Origin: Gonatopus flavifemur
Lineage: Eukaryota > Arthropoda > Insecta > Hymenoptera > Dryinidae
NCBI GenBank assembly: GCA_018340375.1
Contig: JAFFJZ010000006.1
Location: 29,208,001 to 29,272,000 of the forward strand
Length of the DNA: 64,000 bases
Reading direction: 5' to 3'
This document shows positions 25,542 through 38,058 of the stretch, piece by piece. The stretch's first letter is position 1, and every line of letters begins with the position of its first letter. The position numbers and the translations under genes are program-made. The notes beneath the pieces were generated by a model. It had not been told where the DNA came from. It was given only the letters and a program-made list of their open reading frames with translations, and did no database searches.

Positions 25542-27331
25542 CCAAATTAACTCAATGATTTGAAATACAATCATTCTTTCAACGAGTGAATAACATGTTG
25601 AATTTTAAGATGATATCCCAAATCAGACCTGTTCCTAGTTTGACTGACACTGAATTCCTTTTCCTATATTTCTGGTGATTTTCAATTTCACGGAAATTCA
25701 TAAGCACAAAATCATAGTTATATCCGAAAGGAGGTAAAATTTCATCATCATGGATTATTTCACTCTCCCAGGCACTGAACTATTTAAAGCCTGGAGGTGA
25801 AGCGTGTTTACAAATCGTCTCAAACTTTCTGAAGTATTTGCTTCATACTTCTAGGAAATTTACTCCTCTCGACCCAACTTTCCATTCTTCCAAATATTTC
25901 ATTCGATCCTCAGTGAAGTTACTCGTGATAAGTACATCTTCTTCAGTTTCAAAAACCGGATTTCAGCTTGTAACGTTGCATCATCTTTAATATTCCTACC
26001 TGGCACATGCAACGCACGAAGTTCAATGTTTTTTTTTTCCTGTGAAAATCAATACATGAAAATAAATTTTTGGTTTTTATGGAAAAGGCATTTGATAAAT
26101 TGAAAAAAAAAATGTAAGGAGATGAGTTGTATATTATATCTACAAACAAGACATTATCGTTCACCTTGGAAAAATATGATAAATATAACGCAGAGCGCTG
26201 ATGATAACTTGTGAACAGGGATAGTTTGTGACTGGAATTTCATAGAATCATCGGATTTTGTAAATTTTCGAACAAGTGAGTATAATCAATTTCATCAAAA
26301 TTTTTGGATTATAATGATAGTATGGGTTTATATAATTCAAAATACAATGAATAAACGTTTGATCCTCGTAAACTTATGGAAATCTGTGAAACTGAAACTT
26401 CTGCAACCCAGTTATTCTGATTCAAATGAATATTTCCAATGGTGTTTCAAAATATTTTACACACTTCGCATTCGTCGAACAGTTTGAACTAGATTCGATT
26501 TAGATAGGGAAACGCGATGAGCTTACAACTACGCAAACCCAAGGTGAAGTGACAAATATCGAGATGACATTGATCTATCGGCTACTCTACAATAACTTTT
26601 CACCAAATGTCGCTCCTCTGAAACTTGAATGGATTAAGTGCTTTTCGACATATTCGTGTTAACTAATTGAGTACGTCAGAATTGACACCCACCACTGTAT
26701 TCGTCATTTTTTTCCTTCAGTCCAACAGTTTTCCTTTTTCAATTTATTCATGTTATTTCGTAGCGTTACATTTCTATATACTTTTTTCTAAACGTTCCTA
26801 AATTAAAACTGTTTGTCATTTCTCTCAAACTTGAATTAAAAGCCATAGAACGTTGCGGGGGATAGCGAAAAAACTTTGCTACGTAGGCTCTAGCTCGGAA
26901 GATCGCCTGTTCGGGGCTTAAATGATTGCTTATTTCATAAAAAAAACAAACACTTTGAAACGAAACTTTGATCATTCAGCGACAGGTGAGGGCCATAAGA
27001 GAACTTCCAAACCCGCAACGAACAGATTCGATAATTGATATACAGGGGTTTTTGACGTCGCTTATTGCGAATCTACAGTCAGATCTTGAACATTAGCTGA
27101 TTTTAAGATGCAGCCAAAACTAGCCCTCTTAAAACTGAAAATGAGAACTTCATTCAACTTTTCAAGTGAGATCCTGTCATTCTCAGTCAGACTTTTTACG
27201 GTCATGAGTAGAATTTATCTTACCTGGTTATTCATCTCAGTTCTGAATAAATGGAATTTGCAAAGAGAACAAGACAAAGTAATTTGCAGGAAAATTTGAA
27301 AAAAACAGAGAAAAATCGCTGATTTCAAATG
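25542..27331. other. Spacer between the two peptide genes
   Basis: I found no third copy of the peptide gene here on either strand by looking for the conserved cysteine-exon pattern. The region is A+T-rich. Frames of 69-71 codons have no motif. A TATTTAAAG word at 25790-25798 resembles a TATA box but has no downstream gene at a suitable distance. Confidence 0.45.
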
Positions 27332-27450
27332 GTACACTGTAAAATGAGGTTACAGAATTTACACCGCGCGGATTCTATAGGATTCCACCCCGACATTCGG
27401 TGTTATAACAACTCCAAAATGGTGTCGAAATAACACCATTCGGGGTAGAC
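27332..27450. mobile_element. Partial TIR element just upstream of copy 2
   Basis: The left end CACTGTAAAATGAGG (preceded by TA) matches the termini of the 23238 and 43480 elements. An imperfect inverted pair, CACCCCGACATTCGGTGTTA against TACCCCGAATGGTGTTA read from the right, marks the body. The matching right terminus is missing or decayed. The remnant lies about 130-250 bp before the start codon of the second peptide gene, so it may overlap that gene's promoter or 5' UTR. Confidence 0.5.
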
Positions 27451-27559
27451 TCTAATGATTTTAATGCGTAGGATTTTTCATTTGTTTTCTCATTCTTATT
27501 ACATTTATGTACACTTCACACGAATTTTGATTGAAAATAATGATGAAGAATTGATCTTT

Positions 27560-27578
27560 TTTTTTTGCTTCTGCAGAA
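27560..27578 (+). promoter_or_regulatory. Possible 3' splice site of a 5'-UTR intron
   Basis: A strong polypyrimidine tract followed by CTGCAG ends three bases before the ATG at 27579. It would serve well as a 3' splice site, implying an upstream non-coding exon for copy 2. No donor could be assigned, and copy 1 has no equivalent AG at that place. Confidence 0.3.
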
Positions 27579-28058
27579 ATGCACACCTCCGAGAAGATTA
27601 TTGCAATGCTTTTCATCATTTCCATTTCATTGACACTGATCGATGGCTTCAATAGCTACATGGAACTCCAAAAAGCGGAGAGTACGTATTGAATTACTTA
27701 TACCCAAATATACAATGATATTAAACGGTCATTAACCAGGGATGGACAACCTCGATCACTCTTTGTACTGGAATTTGTACTTTCGAATTTGATATCAAAA
27801 ATTTATTTTATGGAAGTAGTGAAGTAATTGAGGCTATCCGTTCATCCATCATTCATATCTTTCTAACCTCTACAATTGAATTTCACAGAAAGCTGTCGAA
27901 GAGAATGTGAATATTGCAAGAATAAACTAGAACCGATTGAAGGGATATTCTTCGATATAGATGACTGTCATCGAGTTTGTGGGTTAAGGCCCAAGTCTGT
28001 ATTGGAAAAATCATGTTACGAAATGAGATCTTTCATCAGTTGGAGAGATGAATTATAA
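27579..28058 (+). CDS. Small secreted six-cysteine peptide, copy 2 (two exons)
   Basis: Two exons are read as 27579-27681 and 27889-28058, with a 207-bp intron (GTACGT..TTCACAG, phase 1), giving 90 residues. The first 22 or so residues form a signal peptide ending in Ile-Asp-Gly. The mature peptide has cysteines spaced C-x3-C-x2-C-x16-C-x3-C-x11-C, identical to copy 1, and shares E-P-x2-G-x2-F-D between C3 and C4 and a C-R-x2-C start. The rest has diverged: copy 2 lacks the two extra cysteines in the signal region of copy 1 and ends with a Trp-Arg-Asp-containing tail. Cysteine conservation against loose conservation elsewhere is typical of disulfide-stabilised secreted peptides. A canonical AATAAA follows 26 bases after the stop. 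Family not recognised. The spacing of the last five cysteines is reminiscent of ITP/CHH-type helical peptides, but the first cysteine is differently placed. Confidence 0.84.
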
Positions 28059-28083
28059 TTTATATTCATAAGAAATGAAAACT

Positions 28084-28089
28084 AATAAA
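28084..28089 (+). terminator. Polyadenylation signal of peptide gene copy 2
   Basis: A canonical AATAAA hexamer lies 26 bases after the stop codon of the second peptide gene, followed by a T/G-containing stretch. It implies a very short 3' UTR. Confidence 0.6.
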
Positions 28090-31000
28090 TTTGATTATTG
28101 TCGAAATCGTTATTCCTGTATCGCTCATGTGCGAATCATATTCAAGATCGGTCATACATTCTGCATATCGATTGGTCCAAGATACAAGAATGACCACTGC
28201 GCATAGATACACGAATGCACCTGTACAAACTCGTCCCTCAAATCAGTACAAACAAAAAGAAATTGAACGTTAAACCGGCTACGCAAGCCAGTTCATACGG
28301 AAGATGACATTTTCCAGTGAACGAGTTTAATACCGCATCCACGCATGTATTCATAACTATAAACATATAAACATCTTATTCACTTGTTCTGCCCAAGAGC
28401 TGTTCTCAATGAGACTTCGCGAACGGTTCATTTTAATAATCACCTTCTCCCGTGATCGGGGGCGGCGAGAGTACAACAAGTTTACGAGCATATTTCATAA
28501 CCATACTTACTTCGAGCTCATTAAAACTGATCTTCCAAATGTATACTCTTTGTCCAAGAGCAATCCCGTAAATACGACGATTCATATATTATTATCCCTG
28601 TAGAAAAGCTTTGATTATATGGACGTTAAACAAGCACTTGCATCTTGAAATTCCAAAGTGTAGCCCGCATTTCATAAAACTGGTTTCGAGTGTTCGCTCA
28701 AGTCATTCACTCGATTCGTTATAAATTCATTAAAGAATGAATGAATCTTAAACAATCCCCGATTATTATTCCAACATATCAATTGATTGTTTTTGGAATA
28801 AAGAGAGAAAGAAAGTAGATTGTATCGATGAAAGGGATAGATTCGTCGATTTCGCGCAAAGAATCGCTATTCGTTAAAATTCATCTCCCCTACGAATTCA
28901 ATCAAAATAATTCACACACGTGTCGATTCGTTTGGTGAGCGATGCTCGATTTATTTGGAACCTTGAAATAAATGTACAACGCACGTTTCATTTCCTGTCT
29001 CGAGCATAATGCATAACTAATTTCGTTAAAAGTCTTTCATGCCCCAATGCCAAAGTGTCATTCACGAGTACAATGTAGATCCAATTTGGCACAATCTCGT
29101 ACAACCTCCTTCCACTTTTGACGTTTATTTTGAATATCCGTCGATACGCGTACGTGGAATTCGACATTCATGTACGAACTAAAACTTGGAATATATTCTT
29201 CATGAAGATAAAGGTATCCTCTTGGTCTCGAAAGAATTTCTTTCGAGCTGGAAATCCTGTCATCTTTTTGGCCCTACCGCGCGACGATGGTGGTGGCAAA
29301 ACAATCGCATTGTGACACGATGAGCTGTTAAGACCGAATGCGACTCGAGATATTTTCGACTTTATGCCATTTCGCCTACGGTCCCGTCAGAAGGACGCGT
29401 AGGTAGAAAGTTTATGCTGCTTTTCAGATTTAAACTCCGCGACAGACGTCAAGTCCAAGAACGAAATACATAACTAATTCAATGAGGTGTTTGTGTATAT
29501 AACTACGCGTTTGAAGTATTTCGTAATGCTATATGTTGATATTATGTGATTATATTTAACGATATATTCTTTGATGATGCTCTTCTGAAGCATTCAAAGG
29601 GAAATATTTTTTCAAATATACACATATATATATATATATTAATGATCAAATTATTCTATAAAAAGATATGTAAGATAAAAGTTGGGAGAATGAAATGACG
29701 AAACCAGTAAGAAGATGTGTTTTTGTAATTTCCAATATAGGCAGATTAGAACTCGGAATGGGTATGTTTAGTGACGACAGGGATAAAACGATTCCGTTGA
29801 CGTTAGTGAAAACAAAAAAAGATTGGAGACGAAAGAGAGAAAAACGAAGCTGAAGGGTTGTTCGGCTGCTTTACATAGCGGTGCCAACGTCTGTCCATGC
29901 CTGGGATGACAGAGGGGAAGTCTTCTGTCTTTAACGGCTAAAACTCTGGACAGAAATATCCGTGAAGCAAGGACGGAGGCTGGTGTCTACTTATGGCAAC
30001 TAATGTTCACTCTGCAGCTTCGAAATGAATCACAGAGGAAATAGACTTTACATTACTCGATTCTAAAATGAGAAGTATTATAAGTGCAGCAGGTTTTATT
30101 CTACCAATTATTCACTGTTTACGCATCAATTTTTTATTCCCACAATCGAAGTAAGCAACAGGTGAGAAAACTCACGATATTTTCATCATTCAAATTCAAT
30201 GAAATAATAAATCTAAAAATAAAATACCCATTGAACTTTGAATGAAATACTTTCGGATAGCGGATTCAATTGAAATTTCAAGATCATACCGTTCACACGA
30301 TAATTGAAGTGATAATCATAAAGATTTGTATATTCATGGCGAAGCTTCTGCCCGAAAAATGGATGAGAGAAATCAGTCTTAATGAGATTCCAGAATGGAA
30401 CGCATCCATAAATATACATCTTTGCCGCCCCCAAGCTTTCAGTCAGGGTGATTATGATAATGTACTCGTTCATGAAAACTTGTTTGGAAAGATTTTTGTG
30501 GTAAAAGGTTTTACATATTTATACGTAACACTTACGTACGAAGAAATATCGTTCCTTTGAGGAGCATCCTTATTTCGAATGAGAATTGGAGTATGCGGAA
30601 ATAGAATCATTCGTTTTATTATTATGTCCAGTTGATGATTCAGCAATTTCATCATATACCAACATCTCGTCCATGAATTTTACTTATTTTGGTTGTATTG
30701 GGAGGGATGCGAAGGATTTTATTATTGTAATAAAGGCTGAGAATCATCCAACCGAATTAATAATGAAAATTTCCATCCGATGATGACGAGTCAAAACAAA
30801 TTTCAATGACCCAACTACGTTTGCTAATTGAATCAATTCTCAAGATAAAATTGAATCTCAAGTCTGTTCAACTCGATCTGATTTGATAATTCAACTAATT
30901 ACGCTCATCATCTTGATTCTAACCTGGTTTGCGGTTGTATAATAAAATTCAAATCAATTTATTATCCATTGACAATAGAAAGTAAAATTACAACAAATTA

Positions 31001-32000
31001 AATATTGCATTCGAAGAGTGTTTTACTTCTTCGATTTGAATATATAAAAAATCAATGAATAATGATTCCAACATTTGAAATACTTTTGAAAGATCATTTT
31101 TCAAAAAGGAACAAGTCAAATATACTTGCAAAATGAAATTTTACACAACATTCTGAACTCGGAGTTGAAGAAATTATCGATATATCTCTCCCCGCATCGA
31201 TCAATCCATTCTAAAAACAATGCGTATTCCCTCTATTCTGGCATTTAAAAAAAATGAGAACGCCGGTAGTCTATTATAAAGCCAATAACCTTGCGAAAGG
31301 GAATTTGAATGGATTTTAGAGTACCAGCTGGTGCATCAAGATACGTGGGTATCGGGGATCGGTTCATTGGCATTGGCAGTGGCGTCGTACTCTTCATCTT
31401 CATCCTTCTCGTCGTTGTCGTATTCGTTGCCGCCGTCGCCGCCGTCGTTGATGCTGCTCGAGAGAATTACCGTTGTACCTCGTAACGTTATCCAATATGC
31501 TCTTTGGCACGAGCGAAGAGATTAAGCCGACCTACCATAATGTTGTTTATGCAAGCTTTCTTGAATAAGCGGTTATTATTAGAATAACAAAAGAAATTAA
31601 TAAATATATGAAGTGTCCGACTGATCATTCGATCGCCATTTTACCGATTTCTTTTGATCTGCAGCTCTCGCTTGCAGCTTTCGATCTATCCTATTCACGA
31701 CAAGTACGAATGTAGAAATTGATAAAGAGAAGAGAATGCACGATGATGGATCGAATATAACCACGAGAAAACGTGTGATTTCCTGTAGTAAATTGGCGTG
31801 AACGTAACTACAGAAATCGCGAATTCAAATAATCAGAATTTCTGGAAACTCTATTTGTATCGAAGTTCGTGAGATTTTGATATCACTTCATAAATAAAAA
31901 TAAGGATAAATTTTGTTGACACTGTCAATTGACCTTATCTTTGAATTTATCGGAAATCAAGATGAAACGTGAGTATAGAAAACGACAACGACGAAAACCA
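28090..32000. other. No gene recognised
   Basis: No supported exon or RNA gene. It contains a short AT tract at about 29622-29639 and a CGT/CCG-rich stretch at about 31400-31450 that creates a Ser-rich frame. Frames up to 96 codons near 30.2-30.6 kb are overlapped by frames on the opposite strand and show no motif. Confidence 0.5.
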
Positions 32001-32033
32001 CGGCGACGACGACGACGACGATGATGATGATGG
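32001..32033. repeat. GAC/GAT trinucleotide tract
   Basis: About eleven triplets pass from CGA/GAC to GAT. They read as Arg or His runs in the minus strand, with no coding context. Confidence 0.9.
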
Positions 32034-35000
32034 TAAACGAGAAAGGAAACCACGAGAATGGTATTTCGCTTGGGTCCTATCCAGGTCATTTCCCGGACTA
32101 GGATGGAATGACGATGAGAAGATTGAGAAGCAAATAGAAGCATAGATGAAGAAGATGAAGAGAAAGAAAACGAGTAAGACAGGGTAATTGCGTGGTAGCG
32201 GAAAGAGAGTCGGTTGACAGAAGCAACAGAGTTAAAGAGATTGAACTAGCCCTGGCTTTGGGCTCATTAAAGACAACAGCGAGAAGGTTATTTTGCTTCC
32301 TAGATGTTAAGCCAAGTCTCTGTCAAGCATCGTCATATCGAGTATAATTATCGCTCTCTTCTGTTGCCGCTGAGTGAATGTTTAGGTGTAAAAAGGGTCA
32401 TCCGCGAAATTGATATTCCGATATTGTCATAACAACATCTTCTTCTCATCCACGCGATTCTCGAGTACTTCATTCGATGGAATCTACTTTGTAGGAACTG
32501 AGTTTTCAGTTTTCAGCAACTATGGGTACGATACCTTGTTCGTTAGTCGTGGATCGATGAATGAGTTTTATAAGGGGAAAAAATTAATCAAAAATCAAGT
32601 GTTATAATTCAAAGACTAATTCAAAGAAAAGATATACACATATATTCGAAAATTATACACCACGAATATACGTATACGTACATTTAAATACGTTGAAAAA
32701 TATTTTCCTCGAGTCTCATTACACCCTCGTAACATAATCTATCCACTTAATCGTTGTCAAATGATTCTCGAAGGATCTCTCGAGCATATGACCCAGAGAG
32801 TGCGCTTAGAAAATTGTATTCCTGTAAATTAATGTCTCAACATTGTAGCCAACCGGCAGATGAAAAATTATCAACACCCACATGACAACGAGTCATGAAC
32901 CAGCCAACGTTGTCGTGAACGTATGCGATGCAATGATTTGAACAGTCGCGACTGTTGTGGTACATAACCCCCGTGCACGGTCTAATTTCGTACATACGAG
33001 TTCAATACAAGTAGAATCAACGATAGAACTTTACTGACTCACTTGGCACTTGATCTCAGCTGCTTTTAGTCACCTTTTTCTTCTTCTTCTTCTCTCCTTC
33101 CTCTTCTTATTCTCCTCCTCTGTACTTGTATTTCATTTTTGCTCGGTTACTTTCTCTTCCTTTTTCTTATTTTTGATTTTTCTTTGACAGGTAAATTCCT
33201 TTGTTTGACAATACCCATCATTGTATGGGAAAATCTCGATTTTCAAGTCGCAATTGCGAATTTAAATTAAAACAAAATGTGGGTATTTCGATCGATATTA
33301 GCAACGACTTTTGAATTCAAACTACGTTTTACCGAGAAAGAGTGTCAGTTGGACAACTGAAAATTTCTCTTCACATTTGACTACAAAATGATTTCAAATT
33401 TGAGTTGACAACGTCTACGATCGAAGAAAAGAAGCAAATAATAATTCATTCGTTCGAACAAAATCTATCAATGATGAGTCTCGCCATTGATACTTTGATA
33501 GCATTGGAATAAATCCATTTTATTTTTCATTCATGTACCCGCTCTTCTGAAATAACTTTCATTGATCATTATATTAATAGACCATCAGTACCATCATGAT
33601 AATGGCATTGATGAATGAAGTAGCAATGAGTCAGGCAACAGTGATGAGAGATAACACATGATTCATCTCTAAATGCCTCTATTACAAACCCTGTTCTTTT
33701 ACAATTAGAAATCGTGAAAATTCCGATTCGGCAATTTTCCAACGTTCATTTCAAATGAACGAAACACGATGATGGATTTTGATGCGAATATAGAAGAATT
33801 ATCTCAACATTCGATCTCAAACTACGTAGGAGGAGAAGTTTTAGCCGTAGTTACGGTGGTTTGAACATTGTCACAACGATAATTCCAGTCCTGAGGTTCA
33901 ATGCAAAGTGTTAAATGAATAAGGAACACTATTTCCCTGCATTCATCATCAATGTAATTTGATTCATTTGCCGAACATGCAAGCAAGAATGATATGAATT
34001 TTAATGATCGTTTGTACAGTTTCGTCATAATTTTGGAATGGAACTGTAATAATTCAAACCTGGACATGGGACAAGTAGTGTGAACCTACAACGTTCAATG
34101 GAATCAAATTGATTTTCGATTAGATTTATCTGTGTTGATTTCCTGTCTTCCGTCATTCGATCAGGTGTTTGCATAGGGAAGCGATTACTCCGAACTGGCG
34201 GTTTTCGAGCACGGTTCGGCGATATCGTAAATGAAATGGAGACCTCGGAGACGAGACGAATGTATACGATGAAGCGATACGTTTATTTTTACAGCAATGC
34301 CAGGGTGAATGCTCTGTGGAATGTTTAAATTCGGCTAACATGTTTGTGTGCGTTTAAGATATAGATGCAAAGGTGTGCACCTATAGTCTATGCAAGATAT
34401 ATTGTAGAAGGTTACGATCAAAACAAATGCACGGAAACTTGAATTTGAATCCCCGAGTACTCATTGATGTCTTCCTTCGTGTGAAAAGGATCACCAGAGA
34501 ACGAATTTTATACTCACAAACTCGTAGATGGATTTACGATTTCAGGATACGTACCTGAAACATAAACATTGCGCATTAATCGGTCTATTCGTTTGTATTA
34601 TCAGTGTGTTGGATTGTTATGAATAACACTCTACACGAGGCATGTCAAAGAAATACTGCAAGATCCCCACATGCTTGTTTTAGGGTTGATCTCTTCGATT
34701 CACGGAAGAAAGGTTTGGTGAAATGTGGGAAGGGTTTGAAGTGTAATTGAAAGAACAACTATACTCATCTATTTGGAAGATTTAATATTCTGGACTGGTG
34801 AACTTCCAATTAAATTTCAATGTGAACAGGCAGAATACAGAAAAAGAAAATATTATTGTTACTTTGTGAAATAGGGTATTCAAGAGCTATATCTCGGGTG
34901 GAAATCAATCCGGGGCCTAGGCGAATCCAGGTCTGAGTCGAGAAAAATGCAATTCCTGACACGAAAGTTTTCGAATTGCAAACCTTTTTCTTCATTTTTC

Positions 35001-38000
35001 GGTGACATTGAAAACAATTATACTCATCTTCGCTTAATAATTTTCCAAAATATTGAGAGAAAAGAAAATCTATATTACAAAAATGACTGCTGTTTATGAA
35101 AAATATCACTGAAGATGATTTAATTTTCTCCAAGAATTTGATACGCGAAGAATCATCAAATTGCAAAACAGTTAAAAATATAATGTTGATGGATTCCAAG
35201 AAATTAAGATCATATTCGAATGAATTGTTAATCAGAATGGTATGCGCGATACGTGGGTGGATTATTCCTTTTTCACGCTTTCAATCTCTTTCTGCCTTTG
35301 CGTCAATCTCCTCCTTTCGGATGTATTGGCTCATTTCCAAACAGCGACACCGCCGCGCTCACCTAGACGATGAATTACGTTTGTTATCCGCGAATATCGT
35401 AGGAACTCCAAATCTTATTATGACTTTGTAGCATAAAATATTGAAATTAAGTAAAATTTCCCATTAAAAGCATTCTTTCTTCCCAATTGTATTGTAAATA
35501 AAATGCATTTATTAGGATGTATGTTAAGTAACTTGATTAGAACGTTATTTGTGTATCCAAATACGAGAATTTTAGAGGCTCTGTTCACACTCAGGGCGGA
35601 AATTGAATTGAATTGAATCGAGTCCAGGTTTGGAGCAGATCTTTTCCGCCCACCGTAACTTTCTAAATGGTATCGTACAGATTTCAAATCCGAAACACCA
35701 GTATCCTATTAAATCTGTGAGTTTGATATCCAAAAGAATTAGAGGAACGATATCAAATGAATCAATCTTCCCTTTCTATTCTCTGTCGTTTTCATTATGT
35801 TTTAAAAGATTTTATTTCCTGTGAAAAACGCTTCTTGTCTCCTCATGACATTCATCGAGAGTTACTTTGCTGTCTATTTTCGACTTATCCGATTAGGCTT
35901 ATTTATGGGTAGGCGAGAGATGAGGCAAAAACAGAAGTCGAGCATCCTCGTAGAAGGCAGTTATTCATATATTTCCGTTTCCGGAAGCTACCCAGTCGAG
36001 ATTTTTGGCACATCTGACTTCCGTTTTACGTAATATCTCACGTCTGTATTCGGTCCTTCTAATGGGAGGAATATATAAGAAATGAATAACGAATTCCATA
36101 AGTGAGTGAGATATCTGGAATAAGGATGGTTGATAAAATTTTGTGATTAAGCATGCTGATATCAAGTCGGCAGGGACGAACTAATCGGTATTTCAATGGG
36201 ATCAACGGTATCAGATTTATCAACGGTAGCCCGCCTATCCCAAATCGATCCTGGTTACATAATTAACCCGATGTCGTTGTCGTTGATCGATTAATTTCAA
36301 CCAATGTTGAATCAGTAACGCCACAAGTCCAGTACTGATTTTTCAAACTGTTGAATCAATCAAGTGCGAAGCTTTTGTTTCGGGCTACACATCAACTTGA
36401 ATTTCTTAGGCACTCGTCGGTGTACGTAGCCCGCCGGAATTCCAAAATTCAAGGTTTATCGAGGTTCCCAAGTCCTAGAATTGATTTCCAGGCTATAACC
36501 AGGTTTTCAAGATTTCAAGATTGAGTAGCCAGCCATTATGGATTCGATTGTACTTGTTAAATCACTGTTGATTGTAACTCACAAATCTCCTCAGCACAAC
36601 TCATTGATCAAGGATATACATATCTCAGTTTAATCAAAAGAGTTCATCCGGTCAATCACAGAGGATCTTATCTTCTTGCAGTAGTTCAACAATTCTTCCT
36701 AGTTTATTACGTTGGCAATTATTTCTATATCTGATTCCTCCTATCAATCTATACAAAATAAATAAAATATAAAACTTTCAACAGAAAATGATCATCGCGT
36801 CATTCCGTTCATTGGATTCTATACCTCAAGATATTCCATCCTAGACAACGTGAATTTCGAAAAAAATCTCTAAAAATTCTCTTAAAACCCGCAATCAATT
36901 TCATTAACGCAAAATAAGAAACACATAAGATGCTGTATTAAAATAAATCACACACCTCGCCTCATGATATTATTATCACGCTTTTTATCGTGTATTTTTT
37001 ACTGTCATAATTCTCTGTCACATTTGTCGGTAAAAATAAAAAGGCCAAAGACTTCTTAGCGTGATATAACAGATTATGGGCGGCTACGTTTAAACTAGAT
37101 ATTTCTTTCCGATGAGTGGTTCGCATTCAATAAACCTAATAGGTTTGATAATAAAGATAAATCTTTACCAAAAGAAAGAAACGGAACACTGACCTCAACT
37201 CCGGCCGATTAATCAATGGCCACTTTAAATATACGCGCGTATATTCGCGTATATGCAAAATTTTAAATTCGCAAAAAATCAATTCAACGTCGAGACTTTG
37301 ATGTTATCTCTCGAAATATCTTCTCATACATTTTATAATAAGATAAAATATTGCAGTGGAAAATATAACGTTCTTTTCTTTTTCTGCTTTGCTACCGCTA
37401 TTTATTACATCGGGGGGAATTGTTACTCTTTGAAATAGATATTTTGTGCCGACAAATATCTTTGTGAATTATAAACCGAAGAAAACATTTCTTACAATCA
37501 AATAAATTCTTTATTCGTTCTCTCTCCATATAATATTTAATCGAATCAAATAATGAAATGCTTGCCCCAAATAAATAATTTATCCGCCACAAGTAATCAA
37601 TTTTTGCATCTAATTGAAGATTTAATTTCTACAAATAAATATTTTTTCCAGTGTATATACACAGTGATTTTTCACAATATATCGTCTCTTGTATTGATTT
37701 CGAATTAAAGTGCTTTGTTCGATTTCATTTCGATGAATCTTTCTGATATTTCTCTTATAAATGTATCCCAACTTCCGTATGAAATACTCGCGAAAGTTTG
37801 TCCTCTCTTATTCGATCTTCACAATACCGTAGTATAAAATAAACTAGTTATATAATTCAGTTAGAATTTTCGAAGATTCCAGCTATTGTGAAGATTGGCC
37901 GGATGTAAAAGCAAGCAAGGCAAGTCAAGCTTAAATATAGATTTTGTTTTCCATCGACAGCTGTTGGACTTGGTGTTTACGAGCCATTCGCTTTACCTAC

Positions 38001-38027
38001 GAATCACTTTTATACCACAGTCATCAA

Positions 38028-38058
<31 letters not shown>
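38028..38058. repeat. CAT trinucleotide microsatellite
   Basis: Ten consecutive ATC/CAT triplets occur. They give a poly-His run in one spurious frame. Confidence 0.95.

Noticed and set aside
25209..28058. Ichnovirus/bracovirus cys-motif gene origin for the peptide pair
   Set aside because: The cysteine pattern lacks the adjacent Cys-Cys of cys-motif proteins, the intron position differs and no viral flanking genes are visible.
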